Assembly: GCA_958295785.1 (NCBI GenBank)
Contig: OY282377.1
Span: forward strand, 1,874,394-1,938,393
Length of the DNA stretch: 64,000 nt
Source: an uncultured Latescibacterota bacterium
GTDB taxonomy: Bacteria; Latescibacterota; UBA2968
Direction of reading: 5' to 3'
Position numbers and translations under genes: made by a program. Shown one piece after another: positions 24,764-33,486 of the stretch. The stretch's first letter is position 1; each line of letters begins with the position of its first letter. A model generated the notes under the pieces. That model worked only from the letters and a program-made list of their open reading frames with translations. It was not told where the DNA came from and did not search any database.

Positions 24764-26194
24764 TCATTTTCGAAAATCTCCCGCATTGTCGAATTGCATG
24801 GGGATAACGAGTTCCCCTTGTCGGTTGATATACCCATACTTGTCGTCTATTTTGACGCGCGCCAAGCCATGGGAAAACGACCAGGCAAAGTCAAATTGCG
24901 GGTTGATCACCACCCGGCCATCCGTGTTGATATACCCCCATCTGCCGAAAATTTTTTGCGCGGATTCTTCAAAAAAGGAAAACGTAAAATCGAATTGCGG
25001 TTGGATGACCACCTGCCCCTCGGTGTTGATATAGCCCCACTTGCCGTCGATCTGCACGGGGGCCAAACCGTCCATAAACGAGAACGCCAATTCAAATTGC
25101 GGATCGATGACGAGGTCGCCCTTCTTGTCGATGTACCCCCACTTGCCATTGATTTCCACGCGCGCCAAGCCCTCGGAAAAGGACCGCGCGTCGTCAAACC
25201 GCGGCGGGATCACCTCCTCGCCCTTCTCGTTGATATAGCCCCACTTGCCACTTTCTTTGATGCGCGCCAAGCCCTCGGAAAAGGACTCGGGATCGTCGGT
25301 TTGCTCGGGCACGATCACCTCTCCTTTTTCGTTGATATAGCCCCACTTGCTGCCGAGTTTCACGCGCGCTAGGCCCTCGGAAAAGGACCGGGTAATGTCA
25401 AATTGCGGGGGGATTGACACTATGCCCTGCGTGTTGACATAGCCCCACCTGTCATTGATTTCCACGCGCGCCAGCCCGTCTGAAAAATCCCAAGCCGCGT
25501 CAAATTGCGGGGGAATGACCTTTTCGCCCGCCGCGTTGATATAGCCCCACCTGCTGTCGATTTCCACGCGCGCCAGACTGTCTGAAAAATCCCAAGCCGT
25601 GTCAAACTGCGGTGGGATCACGCGCTCGCCCTTCGCGTTGATATAGCCCCACTTGCCGCCGATTTCCACCGCGGCCAAGCCCTGAAAAAAAGACCGCGCA
25701 TCGCCAAATTGCGGGGAGATCACGGCCTCGCCCGTCGCGTTGATATAGCCCCATTGGTCGCCGATCTTCACGAGTGCCAACCCGTCTGCGAATGACCACG
25801 CATCTTCCCCGTCAAATTTTGGCGGAATCACCATCTCGCCCGTTGCGTTGACATAGCCCCATTGGTCGCCGATTTGCACGCGCGCCAACCCGTCTGCAAA
25901 TGACCACGCATTGTCAAATTTCGGGGGGATCGCCATCTCGCCCGTCTGGTTGATATAGCCCCATTGGTCGCCGATCTTCACGCGCGCGCGCCCGTCTGCG
26001 AATGACCACGCATTGTCAAATTTCGGGGGGATCACCATCTCGCCCGCCACATTGATATAGCCCCACTGCTCGCCGATTTGCACGCGCGCCAAAGCCTCTA
26101 TTTTGGGGCTTGCCGACTCGTCTGGCACCTCTCCCGAATCGGAGCAGGAAATGAGCAGGGAAAAAAAAATCAGAATGTATAACTTTTTGTCCAT
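24764..26194 (-). CDS. WG-repeat lipoprotein
   Basis: 476 residues from the ATG at 26194 with GGAGGGA upstream. A lipoprotein signal ends in LLISC, with the lipidated Cys17. Thirteen WG repeats follow, of the type LARVQIGDQWGYINATGE and MVIPPKFDNAWSFADG; the last has YGYIN. WG (KWG) repeats form beta structures and occur in exported or lipid-anchored proteins of unknown role. Repeats 2-4 are the most alike, which suggests recent duplication. It is the last gene of a minus-strand run after DUF5916, with 15 bases between them. Confidence 0.85.
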   Translation of the reverse strand: MDKKLYILIFFSLLISCSDSGEVPDESASPKIEALARVQIGEQWGYINVAGEMVIPPKFDNAWSFADGRARVKIGDQWGYINQTGEMAIPPKFDNAWSFADGLARVQIGDQWGYVNATGEMVIPPKFDGEDAWSFADGLALVKIGDQWGYINATGEAVISPQFGDARSFFQGLAAVEIGGKWGYINAKGERVIPPQFDTAWDFSDSLARVEIDSRWGYINAAGEKVIPPQFDAAWDFSDGLARVEINDRWGYVNTQGIVSIPPQFDITRSFSEGLARVKLGSKWGYINEKGEVIVPEQTDDPESFSEGLARIKESGKWGYINEKGEEVIPPRFDDARSFSEGLARVEINGKWGYIDKKGDLVIDPQFELAFSFMDGLAPVQIDGKWGYINTEGQVVIQPQFDFTFSFFEESAQKIFGRWGYINTDGRVVINPQFDFAWSFSHGLARVKIDDKYGYINRQGELVIPMQFDNAGDFRK

Positions 26195-26209
26195 ATCCCT
26201 CCCTCCTTC

Positions 26210-28639
26210 TCACAATCCGATCAGATACGATACCTTGAGCAGCACCGCGCGGTTGGTCTGCTGAAAATTGTCCGCCGTTCCAAACCCGTGATCGTACACA
26301 AAGAAAATATCGCTACCGGGGCGAAAGCGGTAATTGAGCAACACATTTGCCCCCACCGATTCGCTGTCGTTATTCCACTGGGCGAAAATTTTAACAAAGA
26401 AATCGGTCGTGAACGAGTAAATGATCCGCGCGCTCAATGCCTGAATATCGAGATTGGCCTGTGGCAAGTGTATCCAACTGCCATCGTAAATCAGCTCAAG
26501 GCCCAACCTGCCATTGGGCCGATAGACATTTTTCGAGGTAATCCGATACAACCGCCCGGTGTAATACGTCCCCACTTGAAAATCGAGATCCAAATTCCAT
26601 TTGCGATAATTTGCCGTGTCCGGCCCCAGCCTGAATGACGTGAACGCATATTCGCCCGGCAAAATGGCGACCTCGGGTCGCTTGTCCGAAGGGCGAAAGG
26701 CCCGGGTGACCACATCGCGGATCCTTTCCACGCGCGCCAAAATGCGGTCGGACGACTGAAAGGCGATCACCCCGTCCACGCGCGCCCGCCAATACGGAAT
26801 CGCGCCCTTCTTATCGGAAATCACTTGCACATTGGGCGTAAATCTCAAATTGCGAATAGAGGCCGCTTTGGGGCGCGGCAAATAGGACATGTTGGCCTCG
26901 TAGCGCCGAAACCCCCGAAGCCCGCGCCTGCGATTGACATACCCGACTTCGGGTTCAAAATTGTCTTCCACATCCAAAACACTCGCGACCCCCGCGTATT
27001 TGGCCCCGTTGTACGACACGCGAAAATACCGCGCATCGTCTGTATCGGGCCGCGCCGAATCCCATGTGCGCGCGTAAAACCCCTGCACATTGACCGCGGT
27101 TGTGGGCGAAAAACTGAAATCCACTCCCCCCGCGCGATTCGCGCTGCCGGTTTGTTTGTCCACAAAAATCATGCCCACATTCGACCTCGCCAGCACATCG
27201 CGTTTGACGCGCAACACGGAAAAATTGCTGCGCTCGACCCGCGTGCTATCCGGCGGCAGTATCGCGGCATCGGTCAGCACATTCAACGCGCCGATGCTCG
27301 TGCGCCCGGCCTTGCCGGACAACTTGCCCCCGAAAAGAATTGGCACCGGGCGGCTGTTTTCCAACCCGATCCTGCGGCTGTAAAACAAAAGCGTTGGCGG
27401 GCGCACATCGCCCCCGCGAATGGTCGCGGCTTCGCCAAAATCGAACAACTGCGCGCCTTCGAGGAAAAATTCGCGCTTTTCCGGAAAGAACTGCGAAAAT
27501 TGCGTCAAGTTCACCTGCTCTTGATCCGCTTCAACCTGGGCAAAATCCGTATTGTAAGACACGTCCAGCGCGAGATTGGGCGTTAGGCCATAGCGCACAT
27601 CCGCGCCCGCTTCAAACGCGCGCTTCTCGCCCGCATCGGGCGTATCGGCCTCAAAATTGTTGGTTATTCCCGGCAAGAGATAGGGCTTGACTTGAAACAG
27701 GCGCTTTCGCTTGACGGCCTTTAAGCCGCGCAACACGCCCAAATCGGTCATCTCATACCTGCGGCGCGGCGACGGGGTGTGCCGCCCGATAATCAGCGCG
27801 ACTTCCTCGTTTTTGTGCCCGATATACCGCCCGATGTTGATGCCCCATGTCATCTCGTCAGCCGCATTGAAGCGCAGTTGATCAAATGGAATTGCGACCT
27901 CGGCTGTCCAGCCCTCGTCGTGGCGCCTGCACCGCGCTTCCCAGATGCAATCCCAATCTTCATTGGTGGTGCGGCCTTCATTTGACAACAGCATATCCGA
28001 GCGCGCGCCGAGCGCGTTGACCAAAAAGAAAACCCCATTTTGGTTGTCATTAAACGGATCGATCAACAATTGGATGTTGTCATCGCTGGAAAGCTGCCCA
28101 TCTCGGCGCATGTTATTGGCTACAATGCGGTCGGGATTTTTGTCGTAACACGCAAACCCAAAGTAAATTTTGTCCTTGTCGTAAATGATTTTCACAACGG
28201 TTCGTTCCGTCACGGGCATCCAGTATTTGGGATCGCGCTGAACAAAGCCTTCTACGGGCATTGCCCGTTGCCATACCTCGTCGTCCAATCGCCCGTCAAT
28301 GCGCGGTGCATCGACAACCCGCGTCGCGTGCACCAACCTGCGCGGCTCCCCTTTCAAAATGCCATTTTCCACCGCAATGCGGTCGCCGGATTTTACGGGC
28401 CATTCGGTTTTCTCAACCACGCGGGCAACCACGACATCGGGCAACACCTTGATCACCTGCAAAATTGCGCCCCGATCACCTGCAACCCGCAATTTGCCAT
28501 CTATCGCAACCGCGGCCCCAAGCCCGCTCACATAGACGAGATCCCCGGCCACTCGATCCACGCTGCCATTGCCCTGCGCCTGTGCGAAATGCGGAATTGC
28601 TATTGCCACCAGCGCGAAAAAGACCAAATAAGAACGCAT
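26210..28639 (-). CDS. DUF5916 outer-membrane protein with CBM9-like domain
   Basis: 809 residues from the ATG at 28639 (GAGAGG upstream). A signal peptide (ending HFAQAQ) is followed by an SH3-like stretch, a CBM9-like carbohydrate-binding domain at about 100-300 (VDAPRIDGRLDDEVWQRA; DNIQLLIDPFNDNQNG; WTAEVAIPFDQLRF) and a C-terminal DUF5916 beta-barrel-like part (FSQFFPEKREFFLEGAQLFD; FYSRRIG). The protein ends in VSYLIGL, typical of an outer-membrane barrel with a C-terminal hydrophobic residue. The frame stays open far upstream of the start, across the acylase gene, but that part is not coding. A role in outer-membrane binding or uptake of glycans is plausible, though not proved. Confidence 0.85.
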   Translation of the reverse strand: MRSYLVFFALVAIAIPHFAQAQGNGSVDRVAGDLVYVSGLGAAVAIDGKLRVAGDRGAILQVIKVLPDVVVARVVEKTEWPVKSGDRIAVENGILKGEPRRLVHATRVVDAPRIDGRLDDEVWQRAMPVEGFVQRDPKYWMPVTERTVVKIIYDKDKIYFGFACYDKNPDRIVANNMRRDGQLSSDDNIQLLIDPFNDNQNGVFFLVNALGARSDMLLSNEGRTTNEDWDCIWEARCRRHDEGWTAEVAIPFDQLRFNAADEMTWGINIGRYIGHKNEEVALIIGRHTPSPRRRYEMTDLGVLRGLKAVKRKRLFQVKPYLLPGITNNFEADTPDAGEKRAFEAGADVRYGLTPNLALDVSYNTDFAQVEADQEQVNLTQFSQFFPEKREFFLEGAQLFDFGEAATIRGGDVRPPTLLFYSRRIGLENSRPVPILFGGKLSGKAGRTSIGALNVLTDAAILPPDSTRVERSNFSVLRVKRDVLARSNVGMIFVDKQTGSANRAGGVDFSFSPTTAVNVQGFYARTWDSARPDTDDARYFRVSYNGAKYAGVASVLDVEDNFEPEVGYVNRRRGLRGFRRYEANMSYLPRPKAASIRNLRFTPNVQVISDKKGAIPYWRARVDGVIAFQSSDRILARVERIRDVVTRAFRPSDKRPEVAILPGEYAFTSFRLGPDTANYRKWNLDLDFQVGTYYTGRLYRITSKNVYRPNGRLGLELIYDGSWIHLPQANLDIQALSARIIYSFTTDFFVKIFAQWNNDSESVGANVLLNYRFRPGSDIFFVYDHGFGTADNFQQTNRAVLLKVSYLIGL

Positions 28640-28761
28640 AACCACCTCTCGATGCAGTTTTTCGTTCTGCCGAAATACCAGATCGATATTTGATCCGAGT
28701 ATTCCCTCTCTATTTCCCACAGTTAAATCTATACTTACGCAGCGGTTTGTTTGTCGCCAAC

Positions 28762-31017
28762 TCATTGAGAGACATCTGGCACATCCGCAGAATCGGGCAT
28801 TGTCGCCTCGGCGCGAGACTGGCGCAACGCCTTCAGAGATCGCCGCTCGGCTTCTTCGGGATCGTGGGGCACTGTGGCGATCGCGGTCAGCGCGGATCGC
28901 AGATCGCCGGGCGTGAAAACCGTTCGCTTCAATGTGCCGCGGCGTTGCAAATCGACCTGATCTGCGTAATGGGGGGATGCGGGATTTTCGCTGGTGCCAT
29001 GTGCCAACGCGCTCCACGACTGCACGGGTTGCACGAGTGAAACCACCATTGCAAAGGCCGACCCGCCTTGGATCGACCATGTCCCGTCGTCTTTTGTGCG
29101 CGTCCACGTCTGGTGCAGTGCCTCTGCCACAGCGGGCGCGCCGCTCATTGAAAAGGTGTGATCGCCCCGCTTCAGGCGATGCACCTGCCCCCACGGCACA
29201 TCGAGCCGCCCATAAGTCGCGGTCATGTACGCGACCGCTTGTTGCAACGCCTCCAATGCGATCTTTTCTTGCACCAAACTATCGCGCTGTTGCGGAACGT
29301 GTGCGAGCAAGGGATCGCATCGCGCCTTCCAAACAAAAAACAAAAGCGCGCCAACGCTGTCCAAACCGGCCCGATTATCCCATGATCTGAGCAGGTGAAT
29401 CGCCGTGGCAACCTGTCCTTTGGGGTCGTATAGCGCGGGCCAGGCGCGGTTGTATGCGCGAAAAATCAGCCCTTTGTGCGCGTCTGCATCCGCGATATAA
29501 TTGTCTCGAAGCAAAACGCGCATGTCATCCACCGCGATAGTTTGATGCGACAGCAGCCAACTCGCGACCCGCTGTGCGCGATAGGTGGCGCCACCCCAGC
29601 CCAAAAACGGCGGAAAGTCGTCCGGTTCAAGACCGCTGTCTGTCGTCACCAAATTCGGCGCGACATTGCAGTTTTGCAAAAAGCCCGACGCGGGATTGCC
29701 CACTTGCGGCAACTGGGAAAATGCCAGCGCGCCTTGCCATTCGGTTTCGGGCGTCCAGCCCGGCACGGGCGCGCGCCAATCGAACGCCTTGGATCGCACG
29801 GGACAGCGGCCATTAAACACGTAAAAAATCTCGCCCGTCACATCGCCGTACAGCACGTTAAAAACCGGCAATTCCAAGCGCGAAAGCGCGTCTTGAAACG
29901 CGGTCAGGGTCTCGGCGCGGTTCATCGCCAGCAATTGCCCGATGCCATCCACGCGGTCTGCCGTGCTCACGCGCGCCGAGTATGCCCAATGCTCGGTCAT
30001 TTTGTAAATCGGGCCGTGGTGCGTATGGCGCAACTCGCGTTCGACCTCCCGCATGCCCTCATCGCCCTGCACGCCAATTTTCACATGCCGCGACACCACG
30101 CGCCTTTTCTCATCGCCGTACAAATAGCGCCTGCGATTGGCAACATCGAGACGCTCTTCGTACAAATCAAATCCATCAATTTCATTGGTGGTGACAGACC
30201 AGGCGATGCGGTGGTTGTGACCTACCAAAATCACCGGCAGCCCCAAAAAGGTCGCCCCCATCGCATTCAACCCCTCATCGCTGACGAGATGGGCTTCGCA
30301 AAGCCGAAAGGGCGCAGAGTATGGCAATTGCACATCCATTGCCAGGACAGGCGCGCCCGTTTGGGATCGAGACGGCCCTATGACCCACTGATTCGACCCC
30401 GGCAATTTGGGCACTGCGGTCGTCATTCCTTTGAGGGATAATTCCGGTTCTCCAGTTTGCTCGGCAAACAACAACAAGAGCCACCGCGATAGGGCAACCA
30501 CATCGACTGCGCGCACGTCTTCGACCCAGTGCGGCAAGACCGCCCGATGAATTGCAATATAGTGGTTGACCCCCGCGGCAAAGGCTTCGATATGGCGCCG
30601 CGTCTTCTCGGAGAGATCGCCATACCGCTCGCCGGCCACATTGTGAACGCGCCACAACAGCGCGATTTCATCGCTTTTTAGGGCAGACGCGCCTTTGACC
30701 TCGGCCAACCGGCCCTTGGCTTGGCGAAAATTCATCGCCATTTGCAGGAGGTGATCTTCGGCTTGTGCATAGCCAAACCCAAACGCGACATCCGCATCTG
30801 TGTTCGCATACACATGGGGCACGCCATAAGCGTCGCGCAAAATCCGCGCTTTGTCCACGGGCGGAGAAAACAGGGAATCGCCCAGTTGTGCGAGCAGGGT
30901 ATCGAGGGGCACCTCGACCGCCACAACCGCCGTGGTATCCGGGGCTATCGCATCCTCTTGCGCGCCGGGTTGACCGGCAAAAACAACCACACACACCGCG
31001 AAAATGAACACCCGCAT
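28762..31017 (-). CDS. Penicillin acylase family Ntn-hydrolase
   Basis: 751 residues from the ATG at 31017 (GGGAG upstream, inside the end of the preceding gene). A signal peptide is followed by the alpha part (ILRDAYGVPHVYANTDADVA; FGYAQAEDHLLQMAM) and the self-cleavage site KLPGSNQWVIGPSRS. There Ser208 would become the N-terminal nucleophile of the beta chain, with VLVGHNHRIAWSVTTN further on. The family cleaves acyl groups from penicillins, acyl-homoserine lactones or other amides in the periplasm. The substrate is unknown. Three bases separate it from the oxidoreductase gene upstream, so they share a transcript. Confidence 0.9.
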   Translation of the reverse strand: MRVFIFAVCVVVFAGQPGAQEDAIAPDTTAVVAVEVPLDTLLAQLGDSLFSPPVDKARILRDAYGVPHVYANTDADVAFGFGYAQAEDHLLQMAMNFRQAKGRLAEVKGASALKSDEIALLWRVHNVAGERYGDLSEKTRRHIEAFAAGVNHYIAIHRAVLPHWVEDVRAVDVVALSRWLLLLFAEQTGEPELSLKGMTTAVPKLPGSNQWVIGPSRSQTGAPVLAMDVQLPYSAPFRLCEAHLVSDEGLNAMGATFLGLPVILVGHNHRIAWSVTTNEIDGFDLYEERLDVANRRRYLYGDEKRRVVSRHVKIGVQGDEGMREVERELRHTHHGPIYKMTEHWAYSARVSTADRVDGIGQLLAMNRAETLTAFQDALSRLELPVFNVLYGDVTGEIFYVFNGRCPVRSKAFDWRAPVPGWTPETEWQGALAFSQLPQVGNPASGFLQNCNVAPNLVTTDSGLEPDDFPPFLGWGGATYRAQRVASWLLSHQTIAVDDMRVLLRDNYIADADAHKGLIFRAYNRAWPALYDPKGQVATAIHLLRSWDNRAGLDSVGALLFFVWKARCDPLLAHVPQQRDSLVQEKIALEALQQAVAYMTATYGRLDVPWGQVHRLKRGDHTFSMSGAPAVAEALHQTWTRTKDDGTWSIQGGSAFAMVVSLVQPVQSWSALAHGTSENPASPHYADQVDLQRRGTLKRTVFTPGDLRSALTAIATVPHDPEEAERRSLKALRQSRAEATMPDSADVPDVSQ

Positions 31018-31020
31018 CCG

Positions 31021-32061
31021 CTACTCCCGAAACAGATGGTCTTCAATGGGCAGTGACACGGCAATGCCATTGGTGGCGGAAATTAGGCCCGCCTCCACAA
31101 TTTCCTGCGCGTGGCGCGACAAATCCGCACACGTTACAAAACCGGGCGCAGCACCCGATAGAATGCACTGGACAAAATGCTCGGCGGCATCGCCTTCCCC
31201 TGTGGGCAATGCGTCCAGCGCAATGGTTTCGCCGTCTTTGTTATCGCGTGTGTACAACGCCACCGCGTTCCCCGCGACAATCGTCCCTTCTGTGCCGTGC
31301 AAGATCACCTCGTGCGCGGGCTTGTGCGGCACGGCTTCTGTCCACGTCATTTCCAAGCGGCACAGCGCGTGGGGATAGCGCAACAGCATCATCCCGTTGT
31401 CATCCACGGGCAAATGCGTTTTCAAAAGCCGACCGGCCATGCCCACAACGCGGTTTGGCCGCCCCAAAAACAGCGCGCACAGGCTCGCGCCATACCCGCC
31501 GTAATCGCCAAAAGCCCCCGCGCCATTGAGGTGCTTGTCAAACAAAAAATCGCAAAACTGTTCGGAACACCCCAACTCGTCCGGGCCGCAATGCCCGCCG
31601 CGCCACAGCAATTGCCACACCTGCCCAATCGCGCCTTCTCGCACCATGCGATAGGCCGTGCGAATCCCGCGATTCCAAGCCGTGGGCCAATTGACCATCA
31701 GCACTGTGCCCGCCTTGCGCGCAGCCATCACCATGCGATCTGCCTGCTCTAAGGTCGCGGCCATGGGCTTTTCGACCATGACGTGAATCCCGCGCGGCGC
31801 GCACAGTTCCACCACATCGACGTGATGCGCCGTGGGGGTAAATGCAAATACTGCGTCCGGGTTTTCACTGTCTAACAAATCGCCAAAATCACCATAGACC
31901 CTTTCACAATCCGTGCGCTCGACAAACCGATCGCGCAGTGCCGCATCGCCATCGGCAGCGCCGACCAACTCGGCATTGTCCAACGCCTTGAGCGCGTGCA
32001 AATTTGACCACACATGATCGTGCGCCAAACCCAGCACGCCGATTTTTACCGTTTTTGACAT
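31021..32061 (-). CDS. Gfo/Idh/MocA-family oxidoreductase
   Basis: 346 residues from the ATG at 32061 (AGGAGGA upstream). The Rossmann nucleotide site is at the N terminus (KIGVLGLAHDHVWSN, a variant of GxGxxG). The family motif GIHVMVEKPMAATLEQADRM holds the catalytic EKP, and a C-terminal alpha/beta domain follows (FDKHLNGAGAFGDYGGYGAS; HEVILHGTEGTIV). These enzymes oxidise or reduce sugars, inositols and similar compounds with NAD(P). It has no signal peptide and leads the minus-strand operon with the acylase. Confidence 0.9.
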   Translation of the reverse strand: MSKTVKIGVLGLAHDHVWSNLHALKALDNAELVGAADGDAALRDRFVERTDCERVYGDFGDLLDSENPDAVFAFTPTAHHVDVVELCAPRGIHVMVEKPMAATLEQADRMVMAARKAGTVLMVNWPTAWNRGIRTAYRMVREGAIGQVWQLLWRGGHCGPDELGCSEQFCDFLFDKHLNGAGAFGDYGGYGASLCALFLGRPNRVVGMAGRLLKTHLPVDDNGMMLLRYPHALCRLEMTWTEAVPHKPAHEVILHGTEGTIVAGNAVALYTRDNKDGETIALDALPTGEGDAAEHFVQCILSGAAPGFVTCADLSRHAQEIVEAGLISATNGIAVSLPIEDHLFRE

Positions 32062-32247
32062 AAATCCTCCTCGATCAGCGGAACGGGGTACAACATAGCC
32101 GTTTCTCAGGCCAGTTCATCTACGAAAAAATATGGTGAAGAAAATAAAAAGCAACCGCTTTGTCGTCCGACATTTCTCGGTTGCTCAAAACAATGGCGAG
32201 TGGCGTTGCGATGGGCTATATTAGACGCCCATTCAAAGGAGGGAAAA

Positions 32248-33192
32248 ATGAAATATCGCACCTTGGGGCGCACGGGGTTGAAGGTTTCGATCATGGGCAT
32301 TGGCGGGGGTGGGCCCACGCAACTGGGGCAAAAGACGGGCGTGGATCAAGCGGGGGTGAACCGGTTGGTGCGTCGGGCATTGGATCTCGGCATCAACTTT
32401 TTCGATACGGCTGCGGCTTATGGCGAGAGCGAAACCATTCTCGGCAACGCGCTTATGGGCATACCGCGCGATGACTGTGTTTTGGCGACCAAATTTCACG
32501 CCCATCGGGGCAAGGGCGAACTCGTCAATCCGAGCGATGTCGCCGATTCCGTCGAGCGCAGTCTGAGGCGGTTGCAGGTCGATAGTGTCGATATCATGCA
32601 GTGGCACGGCGTTCGCCCGCACCAGTATAGCGAAGCCATTGCGCGGCTGTGGCCCACTGTGGAAAAACTGCGAGATCAGGGGAAGTTCCGCTTTATCGGG
32701 ATAAGCGAGACTTATGCGGAAGACCACAAACACGAGATGTTCTCGCAGGCCCTGGCAGATGATTTGTTCGACGCGGCGATGGTGGGATACAATTTGCTCA
32801 GTCCAACGCCCGAACACGAGATTTTGCCCAAGTGTGGGGAATTGGATGTGGGCGTGATTTGCATGGTTGCGGTCCGGCGGGCACTCGCGCGGCCCGAGGT
32901 GCTCAAAGAACGCATCGCGTACGCCAAGGCCAAAGGGCTGATCGCCCCTGACGCGCTCGACGATGAAGACCCATTGGGATGGCTGGTCAAAGGCGATGTC
33001 GCGTCACTGCCCGCGGCTGGCTACAAATACGTGAACGCGCATCCGGCCATGGGCGTGGTGCTGTCGGGAACCGCGAATATCGATCATCTCGAAGAAAACG
33101 TGAAGGCGATCTTGGGCCCGCCCCTGCCCGATGAAGCCATGGCGCGGCTGCGATCTCTTTTTGGCAATGTGTGGGAGCCGTTGGGGAATTAA
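32248..33192 (+). CDS. Aldo/keto reductase
   Basis: 314 residues from the ATG at 32248 (AGGAGGG upstream). TIM-barrel aldo/keto reductase with the catalytic set visible: Asp and Tyr in INFFDTAAAYGESETILG, Lys in LATKFHAHRG, His in DIMQWHGV. The closing segment MGVVLSGTANIDHLEENVKA is the usual NADPH-binding end. The substrate is unknown. It is divergent from the oxidoreductase gene, with 186 bases between them. Confidence 0.9.
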   Translation: MKYRTLGRTGLKVSIMGIGGGGPTQLGQKTGVDQAGVNRLVRRALDLGINFFDTAAAYGESETILGNALMGIPRDDCVLATKFHAHRGKGELVNPSDVADSVERSLRRLQVDSVDIMQWHGVRPHQYSEAIARLWPTVEKLRDQGKFRFIGISETYAEDHKHEMFSQALADDLFDAAMVGYNLLSPTPEHEILPKCGELDVGVICMVAVRRALARPEVLKERIAYAKAKGLIAPDALDDEDPLGWLVKGDVASLPAAGYKYVNAHPAMGVVLSGTANIDHLEENVKAILGPPLPDEAMARLRSLFGNVWEPLGN

Positions 33193-33226
33193 AAACGCGA
33201 TCCGCAGAGGAACGCAGATGACAGGC

Positions 33227-33391
33227 TTATTGGTCCAGTTCACAAATTATTTTTTTGGCGAGAAGTTCGAAGAAGTTGCGGCGTGTGGACAAGGCCATGG
33301 CTCGGTCGCGGACCGTTCCCGGCAAGAACAGCAGGTCGCATCGCAGGCAGCGTTTGTATTTGAGCCGACAGAAAATCCGTCAGCGTATTCG
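33227..33391 (-). pseudogene. C-terminal remnant of an unidentified Cys-containing protein
   Basis: In the 294-base gap between the aldo/keto reductase and topoisomerase genes, a minus-strand frame reads RIFCRLKYKRCLRCDLLF, then LPGTVRDRAMALSTRRNFFE and LLAKKIICELDQ before TAA at 33227-33229. The CxxC pair and coding-like composition suggest the tail of a zinc-ribbon type protein. The frame has an in-frame TGA upstream and no start, so it is probably a relic. The rest of the gap holds an ATCCGCAGAGGAACGCAG repeat next to the reductase stop. Confidence 0.3.
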
Positions 33392-33486
33392 GAAGATCAG
33401 TACGCGGGGTTTGAAAACTCACTTTCGTTCAGGGGCTTTGACGAGTAATAAGTTGATCCCTTGTATATTTTAGATGAGGAACGACA

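Noticed and set aside
28640-29194. N-terminal extension of the DUF5916 frame into the acylase gene
   Set aside because: It overlaps the end of the penicillin acylase gene, lacks a signal peptide and has no good start; the ATG at 28639 has both.
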